A stretch of DNA of 22,716 nucleotides from Clostridiales bacterium UBA7568 (GCA_002479075.1 DLLG01000007.1:1-22716); one strand, 5' to 3'; positions 6,591 to 14,879 are shown, counted from the stretch's first letter. Program-made: numbers and translations. The notes: generated by a model not told the origin, from the letters alone.

Positions 6591-8279
6591 ATGACAGAAA
6601 TCAAAAAACTGATTGCCGCCGCAGTTGCCGAAGCCGAAGGGCTCTCCGCCTCCGATATTGAGGCGATGCTCGAGTACCCGCCGGACAGCGCGATGGGCGA
6701 CGTTGCGCTTCCGTGCTTCAAGCTGAGCAAAGTTCTGCGCAAAAGCCCCGTTATGATAGCTTCCGAGCTTAGGGAAAAGCTCTCTCTGCCCGAGATCGGA
6801 AGGATAGATTCCGTCGGCGGTTATCTTAATTTTTATGTCTCCCCGAATTATTATGCGGAGAGACTCATCCCCGAAATTCTTTCCGAAAAGGGAAATTACG
6901 GCAAAAGCACTATGGGCGCGGGAAAGACCGTCGTTCTGGACTATTCCGCCCCGAACATCTGCAAGCCCTTCCATATCGGCCATTTCGCTTCAACCGTTAT
7001 CGGTCATTCGCTGAAAAAGCTGCACGAATTCTGCGGCTATAAATGCGTCGGCATAAACCATCTCGGCGACTGGGGAACGCAGTTCGGCAAGCAAATAACG
7101 GCATATAAGCTCTGGGGTGACAGGGAGACCGTCGAAAAGCTCGGAGTTGACGAGCTTGTCCGCCTTTATGTAAAATTTCACGAGGAAGCCGAAAACGACC
7201 CCTCTCTCAACGACCGCGCCCGCGCTGAATTTGCAAAGCTGGAGGAGGGCGACCCCGAAAACACGGAGCTCTGGAAATGGTTTGTGAAGATTTCGCTTGA
7301 CGAATGCAACAGAACTTACAAGCGCCTCGGCATCGATTTTGACAGCTACGCCGGCGAATCGTTCTATACGGACAAAATGCAGGAGCAGGTCGATCTTCTC
7401 AGAGAAAAGGGACTTCTGAAAATAGACAACGGAGCGTCGATCGTCGATCTCTCCGAATACAATATGCCTCCCTGCCTCATTCTCAAATCTGACGGCTCGA
7501 CTCTTTACCCGACGCGCGACATCGCCGCCGCGGTATACAGAGCCAGAACGTATCATTTCGATAAATGTATTTACGTCACGGCTTATCAGCAGTGCCTGCA
7601 TTTCAAGCAGTGGTTCAAGGTCGTTGAGCTTATGGGCTACGACTTTGCGGATAAGCTCGTTCACGTGCCTTACGGAATGGTCAGCATTGACGGCGCAAAG
7701 CTCGCAACGAGAACGGGCAACGTCATCCTCATCCGCGATCTGCTTTCGGCAGCCGTAGACAAGGTGACAGACGTTATAAACGAGAAAAACCCGAACCTTG
7801 AAAACAAGGAGCAGACGGCAGAGGATGTCGGCATAGGCGCGGTCATCTTCCATTACCTGCTCAACAACAGAATAAAAGACGTAAACTTCGTTATGGAGGA
7901 CGCGCTTTCCTTTGACGGAAATACGGGTCCCTACGCGCAGTACACATATGCGCGCACCTGCTCGATACTCGAAAAGGCGGGCGAAGTCACAATAGACGGG
8001 ATCAGAATAACCGAGCCTGCCGAAGCGGCACTCTGCAAGGTGCTTTCGCAGTTCGGAGAGGCCGTACTTTCGGCTGTTGCGGATTACGAGCCGTCGGATG
8101 TCACAAGATACATTCTTGACGTCTGCACAGCGTTCAACCGCTTCTATCACGACTGCCCCATCCTTTCCGCCGCAGACGAAACGACGAGAAAATCAAGAGT
8201 TGCGCTCACACAGGCAACAAATTACGTCCTCGGCAATGCGCTCCCGCTCATCTGCCTCAAAACACCCGAAAAAATTTAA
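6591..8279 (+). CDS. argS: Arginyl-tRNA synthetase
   Basis: This 562-residue class I synthetase charges tRNA-Arg with arginine using ATP. The N-terminal Add-1 domain covers about residues 1-100. The HIGH signature is present as FHIGHF at 127-132, preceded by DYSAPNICKP. The KMSKS-like loop is the ArgS variant KLATRTGNVILIRD. The C-terminal helical anticodon-binding domain ends with the usual TRKSRVALTQATNYVLGNAL-type helix. The length is normal. The ATG at 6591 follows a GAGGA ribosome site and lies after a good promoter. yebC follows 21 bases after the stop, so the two are probably co-transcribed. Confidence 0.97.
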   Translation: MTEIKKLIAAAVAEAEGLSASDIEAMLEYPPDSAMGDVALPCFKLSKVLRKSPVMIASELREKLSLPEIGRIDSVGGYLNFYVSPNYYAERLIPEILSEKGNYGKSTMGAGKTVVLDYSAPNICKPFHIGHFASTVIGHSLKKLHEFCGYKCVGINHLGDWGTQFGKQITAYKLWGDRETVEKLGVDELVRLYVKFHEEAENDPSLNDRARAEFAKLEEGDPENTELWKWFVKISLDECNRTYKRLGIDFDSYAGESFYTDKMQEQVDLLREKGLLKIDNGASIVDLSEYNMPPCLILKSDGSTLYPTRDIAAAVYRARTYHFDKCIYVTAYQQCLHFKQWFKVVELMGYDFADKLVHVPYGMVSIDGAKLATRTGNVILIRDLLSAAVDKVTDVINEKNPNLENKEQTAEDVGIGAVIFHYLLNNRIKDVNFVMEDALSFDGNTGPYAQYTYARTCSILEKAGEVTIDGIRITEPAEAALCKVLSQFGEAVLSAVADYEPSDVTRYILDVCTAFNRFYHDCPILSAADETTRKSRVALTQATNYVLGNALPLICLKTPEKI

Positions 8280-8300
8280 CCTTAAAAGGAGAGAAATACA

Positions 8301-9041
8301 ATGTCAGGTCACAGCAAATGGAAAAATATAATGCATAAGAAGGAAAAGACCGACGCCCAGAGAGCCAAAGTCTTCACAAAAATCGGCAAGGAGATTGCAA
8401 TCGCAGTAAAAGAGGCGGGCGCAGATCCCGTATCGAACACGAAGCTCCGCGACCTCATCTCGAAGGCAAAATCGCTCAACGTCCCGAACGACAATATCGA
8501 ACGCACGATAAAGAAGGCTTCGGGCAGCGACGCCGTCTCATACGAGGAGATTGTTTACGAAGGCTACGGTCCCTGCGGAGTTGCGGTCATAGTCGAAACG
8601 GCAACCGATTCCAAAAACCGCACGGCGGGCAACGTCCGTCACTATTTTGACAAGTTCGGCGGGAACCTCGGTCAGAGCGGCTGCGTCGGATTTATGTTTG
8701 CGTCAAAGGGTGTGCTTGATGTTTCCGCTGTCGACGAATACGGCGACAAGGTTGTTGACGGCGACAAGCTGATGGAGGACGCTCTCGAAGCAGGTGCGGA
8801 GGACTTCTCCGAGGACGGCGACATCTACGAGATAACGACAGAGCCCGATGACTTTGACGCTGTCAAGACAGATCTTGAAGCAAAGGGCTATACGTTCGTT
8901 TCCGCAGAGATCGAAAAGGTTCCTTCAACATACGTAACGCTGACAAACGAAGACGACATAAAACATATGGAGCTTCTCCTCGAACACCTTGAAGAGGACG
9001 AGGACATCGTCAACATCTGGCACAACTGGGACGAACAGTAA
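8301..9041 (+). CDS. YebC/TACO1 family protein
   Basis: This 246-residue protein has the family-defining start SGHSKWKNIMHKKEKTDAQR and the conserved segments NVPNDNIERTIKKASG, YEGYGPCGVAVIVE and NRTAGNVRHYF. The family was long annotated as transcriptional regulators (PmpR). More recent work on YebC/TACO1 points to a role in translation of difficult stretches such as polyproline. The position directly after argS fits a translation role, but that is inference. An AAAGGAGAG ribosome site lies upstream. The family is common and well conserved; length and motifs are normal. Confidence 0.95.
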   Translation: MSGHSKWKNIMHKKEKTDAQRAKVFTKIGKEIAIAVKEAGADPVSNTKLRDLISKAKSLNVPNDNIERTIKKASGSDAVSYEEIVYEGYGPCGVAVIVETATDSKNRTAGNVRHYFDKFGGNLGQSGCVGFMFASKGVLDVSAVDEYGDKVVDGDKLMEDALEAGAEDFSEDGDIYEITTEPDDFDAVKTDLEAKGYTFVSAEIEKVPSTYVTLTNEDDIKHMELLLEHLEEDEDIVNIWHNWDEQ

Positions 9042-9068
9042 TATAATAATAGCAAAGGACACATAAAA

Positions 9069-9093
9069 GCGCCGCCGGGTGGCGGAGGAAGGG
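9069..9093 (+). promoter_or_regulatory. GC-rich hairpin touching the ribosome site of the phosphohexomutase gene
   Basis: CCGCC at 9072-9076 pairs with GGCGG at 9081-9085 around a GGGT loop. The second arm runs straight into the Shine-Dalgarno-like GGAGGAAGGG at 9084-9093. The stem could therefore hide part of the ribosome site. It is only five base pairs, and no extended leader structure is visible in the 60-base gap after yebC. Confidence 0.35.
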
Positions 9094-9101
9094 CAAACCC
9101 A

Positions 9102-10535
9102 ATGATCACAGATACAAAATACACAGAAGGCTTCCGCAGTATGTTCAGGGAATACGACATACGCGGGCAGGTTTCGGACGACCAGCTCTGTCCGGAAAAC
9201 GTATATAAAATAGTAAAGGCTTATTCAAAATATCTTCGCCGCAGAAATATGCTTCGGGCAGTTGTCGGTTATGACAACCGCTCCTGCTCCCCCGCATTTG
9301 CGGAGGCGGCTGTCAAGGCGCTGAGAGAAGAAGGAATCGATGTTTTCTTCATCGGACTGACCCTCTCCCCTGCCGCATATTTTGCGCAGTATTATCTCAA
9401 ATGCGAAGGACTCGTTATGATAACGGCGAGCCACAATCCGGACGGTTGGTCCGGCTTCAAGCTCGCCTGCGGCTATTCGAAAACTCTTGAGCCGGACGAT
9501 ATAAGAGAGGTATATTCCCTGCTCGATACGCCGGACACAAAATGCGACGAGGGCAAATACGAGGAGGTTGACATCCGCGACGCTTATATCGACGCGATCG
9601 TTTCCCGCATCCATATGGGCAAAAAGAAGTTGCGCGTCGTGCTCGACGCGGCAAACGGCGGAGCCGGACTTTTCGTTTATGAAATCTTCCAGCGTCTCGG
9701 TTGCACAACATTCCAGCTCAACTGCGACCCCGATACAAGCTATCCGCATTATTTCCCGAACCCCTCCGACCTGAAGGGCAGAGCAAGACTGCGCGAGATG
9801 GTTCTTCATCCTTATATTCACGCAGACATCGGGCTTTCCTTTGACGGCGACGGAGACAGAATCGGCGTTATAGACGAAAAAGGCGGCAACATCTGGAGCG
9901 ATACTCTCCTTGCGCTCCTCGCAAAGCAGCTTCTCGAAAAGAAGGTGGGAGCAACAGTTGTTTTCGACGTAAAATGCTCGCAGACGCTTATCGACGTAAT
10001 TGAAAAATACGGCGGCAAGCCGCTTATGTGGAAAACCGGACACTCATATATCAAATCCAAGCTCCACGAAACGGGCGCAGAGCTTGCAGGCGAGAGAAGC
10101 GGACATATTTTCGTCGCGGGAGACGAATGGTACGGCTTTGACGACGCGTCGTTCGTTGCGGCAAAGCTCGTTGAATATCTCTCTCATCAGGACGAGACCG
10201 TTTCGGAGATAATCGAAGCGTTCCCGCATTATGTTACATCGCCTGAAATCAAGGCTCATTGCGGCGACGCCGTCAAATACGGTATCGTTGACGAAATAAC
10301 AAAGAAGCTCAAAGCCGCATATCCGGGCAAGGTCTGCGATATAAACGGCGCAAGAGTCAAGTTTGAGCACGGCTGGGGACTTATCCGCGCCTCCTCGAAC
10401 CTTCCCGAGCTCGTCCTCATTTTTGAGGCGGACACAAAGGAAAATATGCTTGCGATACGCGAGATCTTCAAGTCATATACCCGCGCTTATCCGGAAATAT
10501 CGGATAAATGGGATAACGACGTTGACGCTATGTAA
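9102..10535 (+). CDS. Phosphomannomutase/phosphoglucomutase
   Basis: This 477-residue alpha-D-phosphohexomutase moves a phosphate between C6 and C1 of mannose or glucose, feeding nucleotide-sugar and cell-envelope synthesis. The active-site serine is Ser110 in ITASHNPDG. The metal-binding loop DGDGDR is at residues 248-253, and the sugar-binding GERSGH is near residue 330. The C-terminal phosphate-contact domain is present, so the enzyme looks intact. Two starts are possible. The ATG at 9102 has GGAGG about 13 bases upstream. The ATG at 9138 has GAAGG upstream and would begin MFREYDIRG, where many relatives start. Phosphoglucosamine mutase is less likely, as its usual RGxxN signature is not seen. 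A strong terminator follows. Confidence 0.9.
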   Translation: MITDTKYTEGFRSMFREYDIRGQVSDDQLCPENVYKIVKAYSKYLRRRNMLRAVVGYDNRSCSPAFAEAAVKALREEGIDVFFIGLTLSPAAYFAQYYLKCEGLVMITASHNPDGWSGFKLACGYSKTLEPDDIREVYSLLDTPDTKCDEGKYEEVDIRDAYIDAIVSRIHMGKKKLRVVLDAANGGAGLFVYEIFQRLGCTTFQLNCDPDTSYPHYFPNPSDLKGRARLREMVLHPYIHADIGLSFDGDGDRIGVIDEKGGNIWSDTLLALLAKQLLEKKVGATVVFDVKCSQTLIDVIEKYGGKPLMWKTGHSYIKSKLHETGAELAGERSGHIFVAGDEWYGFDDASFVAAKLVEYLSHQDETVSEIIEAFPHYVTSPEIKAHCGDAVKYGIVDEITKKLKAAYPGKVCDINGARVKFEHGWGLIRASSNLPELVLIFEADTKENMLAIREIFKSYTRAYPEISDKWDNDVDAM

Positions 10536-10551
10536 AATATCGTAAAAAAAG

Positions 10552-10574
10552 CCGCTCTTCGGAGCGGTTTTTTG
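10552..10574 (+). terminator. Terminator of the argS-yebC-mutase transcript
   Basis: A CCGCTC/GAGCGG stem with a UUCG tetraloop is preceded by seven A and followed by a run of T. It begins 17 bases after the mutase stop. This is a textbook intrinsic terminator. Confidence 0.92.
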
Positions 10575-10633
10575 TTTCGGTGCGCCTGATCCGATTTCTT
10601 ATACAGCTCAAAGCCGCAATTTTCCTTCTTCTA

Positions 10634-10662
10634 TTGATTTTCCGTTTTCCCTGTGATAAAAT
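10634..10662 (+). promoter_or_regulatory. Sigma-A promoter of the Xre/membrane regulator gene
   Basis: TTGATT at 10634-10639 and TAAAAT at 10657-10662 are 17 bases apart. The predicted transcript would have a very short leader with GGAGG about 11 bases before the ATG at 10684. Confidence 0.6.
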
Positions 10663-10683
10663 AGGACCGGAGGCGATGCGGAA

Positions 10684-11271
10684 ATGGAACTTGAAAAAAT
10701 CGTTGCAACCAATATCACAGAGCTTCGCAAAAGCAAACAATGGACGCAGCTTGAGCTTGCCGAAAAGCTGAATTATTCGGATAAATCAATATCAAAATGG
10801 GAGCGGGGCGACGGTATGCCCGATCTGAAAACACTCTGCAAAATGGCGGAGCTTTTCTCCGTCTCGATCGACTTTTTCGTAACCGAGGGAGCCGCCGAGC
10901 AGATGAAAAAATATAACGCTCCGAAAGAGGAAAAGGGTTATAGGCTCGTCATTTCCCTGCTTATGATTGCAGGAATATGGACAGCGGCAACCGCATTCTT
11001 CATATACTTTATGATATATAAAAACGTCAACGCCTGGACGCTTTTCATCTGGCCGATACCGCTTTCCGCGGCGATAATGTACCGCTTCAGTATGAAATGG
11101 GGCAATAAATGGTTCGGGCTTGTCTGCTCGTCTCTGTTTTGCTGGTCGCTCCTTGCGGCGTTCTATCTGCAATTTTTAAGCTATAATTTCTGGCTGCTTT
11201 TTGTTGTCGGCGCGCCGATTCAGGCAGCGATAGTCCTCTGGTGGATAGTTGTTGTAAAATACAAAAAATAA
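10684..11271 (+). CDS. Xre-family helix-turn-helix regulator with membrane C-terminus
   Basis: Residues 1-65 of this 195-residue protein form a Cro/C1-type helix-turn-helix. WTQLELAEKLNYSDKSISKW is the usual recognition region, followed by ERGDGMPDLKTLCKMAELF. From about residue 88 there are four hydrophobic segments (LVISLLMIAGIW, WTLFIWPIPLSAA, FGLVCSSLFCW and a last one near AAIVLWWIVVV) that look like a membrane bundle. Such proteins are common in Firmicutes and are thought to be membrane-tethered regulators, but the signal and targets are unknown. It has its own promoter and is enclosed by terminators, so it is a single-gene unit. The neighbours give no hint of a target. Confidence 0.8.
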   Translation: MELEKIVATNITELRKSKQWTQLELAEKLNYSDKSISKWERGDGMPDLKTLCKMAELFSVSIDFFVTEGAAEQMKKYNAPKEEKGYRLVISLLMIAGIWTAATAFFIYFMIYKNVNAWTLFIWPIPLSAAIMYRFSMKWGNKWFGLVCSSLFCWSLLAAFYLQFLSYNFWLLFVVGAPIQAAIVLWWIVVVKYKK

Positions 11272-11315
11272 CCTTTTATCCGACCAAGTCTTTACTTGAC
11301 CCGAGCTGTAAGTAT

Positions 11316-11345
11316 AAAAGTTCCCCGCTTCGGCGGGGAGCTTTT
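11316..11345. terminator. Bidirectional terminator between the regulator and permease genes
   Basis: AAAAGTTCCCCGC and GCGGGGAGCTTTT form a 13-position stem with one G-T pair and a TTCG loop. It ends the plus-strand regulator gene and the minus-strand permease gene, whose stop is at 11357. Confidence 0.88.
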
Positions 11346-11356
11346 GCTATAAGCAT

Positions 11357-12667
11357 TTATATGATAAGAGAAATGACCGCAAGCGCGGCAAGAATCGTGG
11401 GAATTGCCGTCAGAGCGCCGTAACGCACGAATTTTCCGAACGAAAACGAGACGCCGTATCTTTTCAGAAGCGACATCCACATAATCCCCGCAAGCGCACC
11501 GACGGGCGTTATAAACGCGCCGATATTCGAGCCGACTATCGCGCCGAAAGCGGCAGACGTTGCAGCCGTCTCCGGAAGCGTTCCAAGAACGGGCACATAA
11601 AGCACGCTCATCGGAATGTTATTTATCATATTCGCCGCAAGGGCGGAGGAGAGCCCGTAAGAAAAGACGACGTTTTTCTCGCCGAGGAGCTTTCCGAGCA
11701 GGGCTGTTGCGCCGCTGTCATCAAGAGCGGAAACGATGATGAACATCGAAAGCACAAACGGGATAAGCTGCCACGGCGCGCGCCGCAGACAACCACAGAG
11801 CTCCTCCGGCTTGCGCTTCTGAACGGCGGACGCAATCAGCACAAGAATGAAAAGCAGCACCGCCGAAGAGAAGGAAACAATCCACATCTCAATATCGAAA
11901 TAAGACCCGACAGCCATTATAAGCGTGCAGGCGGAGAGGAGCGCAAGCCCGATTATTAGCAGGGGCTTGTTTTTGATTTTCGCCTCTTCCCCGTCATCCG
12001 GGCTGACTTCTATCGGCTTCGAAAGGCTCTTGCCGAAGCAAAGCCAGAGAATTCCGAGGGCAACCAGACCTGCCGCTATCGTCGGCAATATCATAACCTC
12101 AAGGTATGAAACAAAATCTATCCCCATTGCGGAGGAGATATAGATATTCGTCGGATTGCCGATTATCAGTGCCATACTCCAGGTGTTTGCGGCGATGAAT
12201 TCCGCAAAAAGATACGGCACGGGATCAATTTTTGCGTTTTTTGCAAAGTAGCAGATAAACGGCGTGAATGTCAGAATGATTATATCGTTTGACGTAAATA
12301 CCGTCAGAACGGAGACGGTTACATATAGATAAAAGAACAGCCTTTTGCGGCTTCTGCCCGCTTTTCCAAGCGCAAATGCGGCTATGTAAGCAAAGAATCC
12401 GACTTCATCAAGGAAAACGGAAAGCACCGTCATCGAAATGAAAAGGGTCAGGATTTTGAGCGGGTTTACGGCGTTATCCGCCGTGAAAGCCGAAAGTATT
12501 TTTATCGGCTCTGCACAGCCCGTGCAAAGCATTGCGCAAGCTCCGGCAAGGGCGCAAAGGCAATAAGTATCAAGCCGCAGCCTTCCGATCTTAAGCTGCG
12601 GCAAGAGAAGTATTGAAAGTATCATCCCTGCGCAAGTCACGGCGCAGATGATAATTGAAGTTATCAT
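11357..12667 (-). CDS. ArsB/NhaD-like anion or ion permease (SLC13/IT superfamily)
   Basis: This 436-residue membrane protein has about ten to twelve hydrophobic segments. The two halves carry matching hairpin signatures of the ion-transporter superfamily. In the first half these are TSNDIIILTFTPFI (residues 125-138) and GNPTNIYIS (170-178); in the second half, NMINNIPMSVLY and GSNIGAFITPVGAL. These resemble ArsB, NhaD and dicarboxylate carriers, so the substrate could be arsenite, sodium or an organic acid. No arsR or arsC lies nearby, which argues against a plain arsenic operon. It is the last gene of the thymidine kinase operon, 30 bases after the PHP gene, with GGAG as ribosome site. The sequence does not settle the substrate. 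Confidence 0.8.
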   Translation of the reverse strand: MITSIIICAVTCAGMILSILLLPQLKIGRLRLDTYCLCALAGACAMLCTGCAEPIKILSAFTADNAVNPLKILTLFISMTVLSVFLDEVGFFAYIAAFALGKAGRSRKRLFFYLYVTVSVLTVFTSNDIIILTFTPFICYFAKNAKIDPVPYLFAEFIAANTWSMALIIGNPTNIYISSAMGIDFVSYLEVMILPTIAAGLVALGILWLCFGKSLSKPIEVSPDDGEEAKIKNKPLLIIGLALLSACTLIMAVGSYFDIEMWIVSFSSAVLLFILVLIASAVQKRKPEELCGCLRRAPWQLIPFVLSMFIIVSALDDSGATALLGKLLGEKNVVFSYGLSSALAANMINNIPMSVLYVPVLGTLPETAATSAAFGAIVGSNIGAFITPVGALAGIMWMSLLKRYGVSFSFGKFVRYGALTAIPTILAALAVISLII

Positions 12668-12697
12668 TTTTTTGTTTCTCCGAAAGTCAAAGAGCTT

Positions 12698-13507
12698 TCA
12701 TTTTCTCATAGTCAATTTTATTTTCTCAATGCGTGAAAGCCCCATAGGGTCTACATATTCTTTCATTGCAAAGTCAAATTCCTTTTTATAGTCAAGCTCC
12801 GTCGGCGAATGAGCGTCGCAACCGAAGATGACATTATTTCCGACTTCCGCCGCAATGCGGAAGAAGTCTTTTCTCGGATAATGGCGGTTTGCCCTTATTC
12901 CGAGAAAGTTTATTTCAAGCGGTATACCGAGGGCTTTTGCCGTTTCGCAGAGCCTTCTCATATGCTTTTCATAAATTTTTCCGTCGCCGCGAAACTGAAA
13001 AATATCCGGATGTGCGATATATGCGTATCTACCGCTCGAAAGCCCTTCCGTCACCTGACTTACATAGCTTTCAAGATCTTTTTCCTCCGTATAAACGTTG
13101 CAGCTGCTCGGACCGTCATATTCGTTTCCGAGATAATGCTGACCCATTATCAGATAGTCGATAGGGTAACCGGAGAAAAAGTCGCAGAGCTTTCCGAAAT
13201 GCTTCGGATAATACTCCGCCTCAACGCCGATATAGATGTCAATATCGTTTTTATACTCCTCGCGAAGGGAGAGAAGCGATTTTATATACCCTTCAAATTC
13301 CTCCGGACGCATACGGAAATGCGAATAATAATCGCCGTCAAAAAAATACGGGCTGTGATCCGAAAAACCAAGGGTTTTTATCCCCCGGGCTATCGCCGCT
13401 TCAACATATTCCCTGTCCTCGCCGACGGCGTGATGACAGCGCGACGTGTGCGTATGAAAATTCGCCAAAAGGCAGTCTCGCTCCGGAGCTTCGTTTCCGA
13501 CTATCAT
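12698..13507 (-). CDS. PHP-domain phosphatase (histidinol-phosphatase HisJ-like)
   Basis: This 269-residue PHP-family metal-dependent phosphoesterase shows FHTHTS (His18, His20), GFSDHSP (Asp50, His51), Glu96 in GVEAEYY, MGQHY (His124), YIAHPD, and the C-terminal GCDAHSP. These fit a trinuclear metal site. Size and motif order match HisJ histidinol-phosphatases, which remove phosphate from histidinol phosphate. There is no his operon here, so another phosphoester is possible. The ATG overlaps the thymidine kinase stop in ATGA, with AGAGGAAGGA upstream, so translation is likely coupled to tdk. Confidence 0.85.
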   Translation of the reverse strand: MIVGNEAPERDCLLANFHTHTSRCHHAVGEDREYVEAAIARGIKTLGFSDHSPYFFDGDYYSHFRMRPEEFEGYIKSLLSLREEYKNDIDIYIGVEAEYYPKHFGKLCDFFSGYPIDYLIMGQHYLGNEYDGPSSCNVYTEEKDLESYVSQVTEGLSSGRYAYIAHPDIFQFRGDGKIYEKHMRRLCETAKALGIPLEINFLGIRANRHYPRKDFFRIAAEVGNNVIFGCDAHSPTELDYKKEFDFAMKEYVDPMGLSRIEKIKLTMRK

Positions 13508-14103
13508 TTTCCTTCCTCTGATCTTTGTTTTTTCTGTTTATTTATCGCTTTTTTCCAGCAACGGTGACACATTGCAACGTAGCTGTCGTTTCCGCCGAGG
13601 AAAACCTGCTCTCCCTCTGTCAGAACGTTCCCCTCGCCGTCAATTCTGGCGTTGACGATCGCCTTTGAGCCGCAACGGCAGATAGTTTTTATCTCCGTTA
13701 TCGAATCCGCAACCTCAAAAAGCCTTCTGCTGCCGGGGAAAAGACGGGTCATAAAGTCCGTCCGGAGCCCGAAGCAAAGCACAGGCAAATTTTTATCGTT
13801 TACGAGGTCACGAAGCTGATCTATCTGCTCCGGCGTAAAAAACTGACATTCATCTGCGATGATAACGTGGCAATCTGAATGATTTTTATATTCCTTTCCG
13901 ATATTCATTTCCGGCGGAACGACCTGCGCCTCTGCGGAAAGCCCTATGCGCGAGCGGACGGTACATTCGCCGTCGCGACTGTCTGTCGAAGGTTTTATAA
14001 GCCAGACCTTCATTCCCCGCTCTTCATAATTGAATTTTGTTATAAGGGCGTTTGCGGTTTTTGAACTGCCCATCGCCCCGTATTTGAAATACAGCTTCGC
14101 CAT
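13504..14103 (-). CDS. tdk: Thymidine kinase
   Basis: This type II thymidine kinase phosphorylates thymidine to dTMP in the salvage pathway. The P-loop is GAMGSSKT at residues 9-16, IADECQFF carries the catalytic Asp-Glu pair, and the zinc site is made from CRCG and CHRC near the C-terminus. I choose the ATG at 14103, giving 199 residues beginning MAKLYFKYG, because AGGGGAAG lies five bases upstream and the family starts there. The longer reading frame back to 14181 would run through the promoter region at 14141-14169. It is the first gene of a three-gene operon (kinase, PHP phosphatase, permease). The P-loop lacks the usual GPMFSGKS spelling but fits the same pattern. Confidence 0.93.
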   Translation of the reverse strand: MAKLYFKYGAMGSSKTANALITKFNYEERGMKVWLIKPSTDSRDGECTVRSRIGLSAEAQVVPPEMNIGKEYKNHSDCHVIIADECQFFTPEQIDQLRDLVNDKNLPVLCFGLRTDFMTRLFPGSRRLFEVADSITEIKTICRCGSKAIVNARIDGEGNVLTEGEQVFLGGNDSYVAMCHRCWKKAINKQKKQRSEEGK

Positions 14104-14140
14104 TATTCTTCCCCTGCGCTTCTTCATATTTACACACAAA

Positions 14141-14169
14141 ATTGTACAACATTCGGCGGATAATGTCAA
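14141..14169 (-). promoter_or_regulatory. Sigma-A promoter of the thymidine kinase operon
   Basis: On the minus strand a perfect TTGACA and TACAAT are separated by 17 bases. The start would lie about 30 bases before the chosen ATG, which supports the shorter protein start at 14103. Confidence 0.85.
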
Positions 14170-14206
14170 TGCGATTTGCAAATTGAAAATATTTATTTTT
14201 TATTTC

Positions 14207-14235
14207 TTGACATTTTTCGCCCCGCAATATATACT
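14207..14235 (+). promoter_or_regulatory. Sigma-A promoter of bioY
   Basis: TTGACA at 14207-14212 and TATACT at 14230-14235 are 17 bases apart. It faces away from the thymidine kinase promoter with about 40 bases between the two -35 boxes. I see no BirA-type operator palindrome (TTGTTAAC and its repeat) around it. Confidence 0.85.
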
Positions 14236-14265
14236 CTTATCCGTAAGAAAAAAGGCGGTGATTTT

Positions 14266-14811
14266 TTGGCAAGGATAAAACCGGGAATAAGAATATGTAT
14301 AAATGTCGGTATAGCGGCGGCTGTCATTGCGGTCTGCTCGCAGATAAGCGTACCGACGATCGTTCCGTTCACAATGCAGACGTTCGCCGTGTTTACGGTA
14401 GTCGGGCTGCTCGGGATATGGCAGGGGACGTGTGCCGTTTGCGTTTATATTGCCCTCGGCGCAATAGGCGTTCCAGTTTTTTCGGGCTTCCGCGGCGGTA
14501 TTGCCGCATTGACAGGCGCAACGGGCGGATATATCATCGGCTTTATCGCGCTTGCGCTGATTATGGGAGCGATAATAAAAATAAAGCCGGGGAGTCGCCC
14601 TTGGGCATATATCGCAATGGCTCTGGGACTTGCCGTCTGTTACGCCTTCGGCAGTCTCTGGTTTTATCTCGTATATGCCGCAAAGGGCGAGACAAGGAGC
14701 TTCTGGAGCATACTTTTGTCCTGCGTTTTCCCTTATCTGATTCCGGACGCCGCAAAGGCTGTTCTCGCGCGGATGATAACGGAAAGATGCGGAAAATATA
14801 TAAAAAAATAA
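14266..14811 (+). CDS. bioY: BioY, biotin-binding S-component of an ECF transporter
   Basis: This roughly 181-residue membrane protein of the BioY family captures biotin for an ECF transporter (EcfT plus two ATPases encoded elsewhere). It begins with a basic stretch. The first hydrophobic segment is followed by VPTIVPFTMQTFAVF, a hallmark of the family, then GLLGIWQGT and ALGAIGVPVFSGFRGG, also typical. Five to six membrane helices fit the length. I choose a TTG start at 14266 because AAGGCGGTG lies just upstream and the promoter at 14207-14235 would put earlier starts before or at the transcript start. No biotin synthesis genes are nearby, which fits an importer in an auxotroph, though that is inference. 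Confidence 0.92.
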   Translation: MARIKPGIRICINVGIAAAVIAVCSQISVPTIVPFTMQTFAVFTVVGLLGIWQGTCAVCVYIALGAIGVPVFSGFRGGIAALTGATGGYIIGFIALALIMGAIIKIKPGSRPWAYIAMALGLAVCYAFGSLWFYLVYAAKGETRSFWSILLSCVFPYLIPDAAKAVLARMITERCGKYIKK

Positions 14812-14867
14812 AGATGCCCCCGGCAAAACGCGCGCCCGAATTTCGGCTTCGCCCGTATCACCGGGGG
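14805..14867 (-). terminator. Branched terminator of the long sigma-factor gene
   Basis: CCCCCGG at 14817-14823 and CCGGGGG at 14861-14867 form the outer stem, and CCGAA/TTCGG at 14836-14846 an inner one. On the minus strand the outer stem is followed by CATCTTTATTTTTTT. It lies 12 bases after the stop of the sigma gene. On the plus strand the T-tail is poor, so it may serve bioY only weakly. Confidence 0.65.
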
Positions 14868-14879
14868 ATAATTCTTCAT

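Noticed and set aside
6990..8150. 386-codon minus-strand frame opposite argS
   Set aside because: It lies wholly inside argS, which is certain, and has no recognisable domain; long antisense frames are common in this base composition.
9042..9101. Possible ZTP (pfl) riboswitch, from the CCGCCGGGTGGCGG and GGGCA-like strings
   Set aside because: The 5' half of the pfl fold, with its GGC/GUGACC element, is absent and the gap is only 60 bases.
14164..14265. BirA operator for bioY
   Set aside because: No TTGTTAAC-type inverted repeat is present between the two promoters.
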